A program made the translations under genes and the position numbers. A model generated the notes under the pieces. That model was not told the origin of the DNA and ran no database searches. It saw only the letters and a program-made list of their open reading frames with translations. This document shows, in pieces, positions 63,222-64,000 of a DNA stretch of 64,000 bases (the stretch's first letter is position 1; each line of letters opens with the position of its first letter). The stretch lies in contig JAGTXX020000006.1 of the NCBI GenBank assembly GCA_019044685.2, positions 2,623,501 through 2,687,500 of the forward strand, written 5' to 3'. The stretch comes from Nannochloris sp. 'desiccata'. Taxonomy: Eukaryota; Chlorophyta; Trebouxiophyceae; Chlorellales; Chlorellaceae.

Positions 63222-64000
63222 ATGGCAAGTGCTTTGGAGGCAATTGCCAATTCCGACGGGGGAGACGGCAAGAGCAAGAGCGACCTGTATTTAGAGTTTT
63301 TAAACGAAGCAGTAGCTTCAGGGAATTATCAAACATGCTCACAATTCGTAGATCACGGTAAGATTGCGATCTATTGCTTGTTTTTCTCTCTTTAATAAAG
63401 TGATCAGATTCACATTTTGTGATCAACAACTCTTCATCACTCAATTCTCAACATTCTCCTCTTGCAGTGTTATCCGAAGCTGTCCCTTTAGTTCTTAGTC
63501 GTCAGCTTCTCACAGCATTCGCCCAGTCTCTCAAACAACTTCCTCCCGACGTCCAAAAAACTGCCGCTGCGTAGTATGTTTATTTTTAACGTTAAACAGT
63601 TGCTATATTTTAGTTAACTATTGAAATTCATCCACAGCTAGTTTGATCTAATCTTGATTCTTCTCTCTCTACAGTGCTCTTGAAAAGATCTCTCCTAGGG
63701 CTGTTAGCTACGAGGAACAATCTGCTGCTATCCGTGAACAACTGGCCACCGTCTACGAAGCTCAAGAAGAATGGAGCCGCGCTGCCCAAGCATTAGCTGG
63801 CATTGACCTTGATTCTGGCATGCGTGTCCTCGATCCCGAGTACAAATTAGATAAAAATGTGAAAATAGCGATGCTGTATTTAGAAGACGGTGATGCAGTG
63901 GCAGCTGAAACCTATATTAAAAAAGCCTCTTCATTGCTTTCTTCCTGCAAAAATGAAGAAATTGAGCTGCAATACAAGACATGCTATGCACGAGTATTAG
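63222..64000 (+). CDS. CSN4: COP9 signalosome subunit 4 (CSN4), partial at window end
   Basis: Exons 63222-63357, 63468-63573 and 63675 onward join in frame, and the third runs off the window end. About 189 residues are visible. The segments LTAFAQSLKQLPPD, ISPRAVSYEEQSAAIREQLATVYEAQEEWSRAAQALAGIDLDSG and VKIAMLYLEDGDAVAAETYIKKASSLL...ELQYKTCYARVL are characteristic CSN4 N-terminal TPR-like helices preceding the PCI domain, which lies outside the window. The COP9 signalosome removes NEDD8 from cullins, and cullin-1 is encoded 18 kb to the left. Confidence 0.92.

Noticed and set aside
1..64000. Mobile elements, CRISPR arrays, bacterial insertions or viral genes
   Set aside because: No terminal repeats, transposase, reverse transcriptase, capsid or repeat-spacer pattern was seen; nearly all ORFs belong to eukaryotic housekeeping families.

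Overview
This is nuclear DNA of a photosynthetic eukaryote, most likely a green alga (chlorophyte or close relative). The nuclear plastid ATP synthase gamma gene (333-1755) carries the regulatory cysteine pair C-x5-C that is typical of the green lineage and closely resembles chlorophyte sequences. A plastid dicarboxylate translocator (7392-9289) and a plant-type chloroplast AlgH/UPF0301 protein (35431-36498) agree with this. TGTAA, the usual green-algal poly(A) signal, lies downstream of many stop codons. Genes are interrupted by spliceosomal introns of about 71-282 nt with GTRAGY-like donors and pyrimidine-rich acceptors, and polymerase II genes alternate strands at about one per 2 kb. I saw no transposon, CRISPR array, rRNA or recognisable tRNA. 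The species cannot be named from this window.

Layout. 0.3-9.3 kb: atpC, a GTPBP1-like GTPase, a TMEM19/DUF92 membrane protein and the plastid 2-oxoglutarate/malate translocator. 9.7-18.7 kb: NOP56 and RRP9, two box C/D snoRNP proteins transcribed divergently from one short intergenic region; then NAA15 (NatA acetyltransferase auxiliary subunit) and the meiotic recombinase DMC1 (seven exons). 19-29 kb: a MYND-type ubiquitin protease, a TKL-like kinase ending in a CaaX box, a cyclic-nucleotide-binding-domain K+ channel, a lambda/omega-like glutathione transferase and the SprT protease Spartan. 29.5-39 kb: UNC-50, eIF5, VMP1, AlgH/UPF0301 and a golgin-84-like tail-anchored coiled coil. 39-49 kb: an atypical CDK, RNF121-type RING E3, cullin-1, an ACOT9-like thioesterase and an MRS2/CorA-type transporter with an altered signature motif. 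49.7-64 kb: a 1391-residue ankyrin-repeat kinase whose 14-nt first exon encodes a myristoylation signal, a PAP2 lipid phosphatase, a GILT thiol reductase, a KDEL-tailed ER protein combining ShKT and MRH lectin domains, an unknown membrane protein, TMEM53, a DMT-family transporter and the start of COP9 signalosome subunit 4.

Most genes are conserved housekeeping genes, with no operon-like pathway. Themes that recur are ER/Golgi function (UNC-50, VMP1, golgin, RNF121, the MRH protein, a dilysine-tailed transporter), ubiquitin/NEDD8 control (USP, RNF121, cullin-1, CSN4) and snoRNP biogenesis (NOP56/RRP9). Many gene models here were assembled by joining exons by hand: the reading frame was checked across every junction, but no transcript data were available. 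The best leads are the ShKT-MRH-KDEL protein, the two kinases with opposite lipid-anchor signals, the AMN-for-GMN change in the MRS2-like protein, the NOP56/RRP9 shared promoter, and two GC-AG introns.
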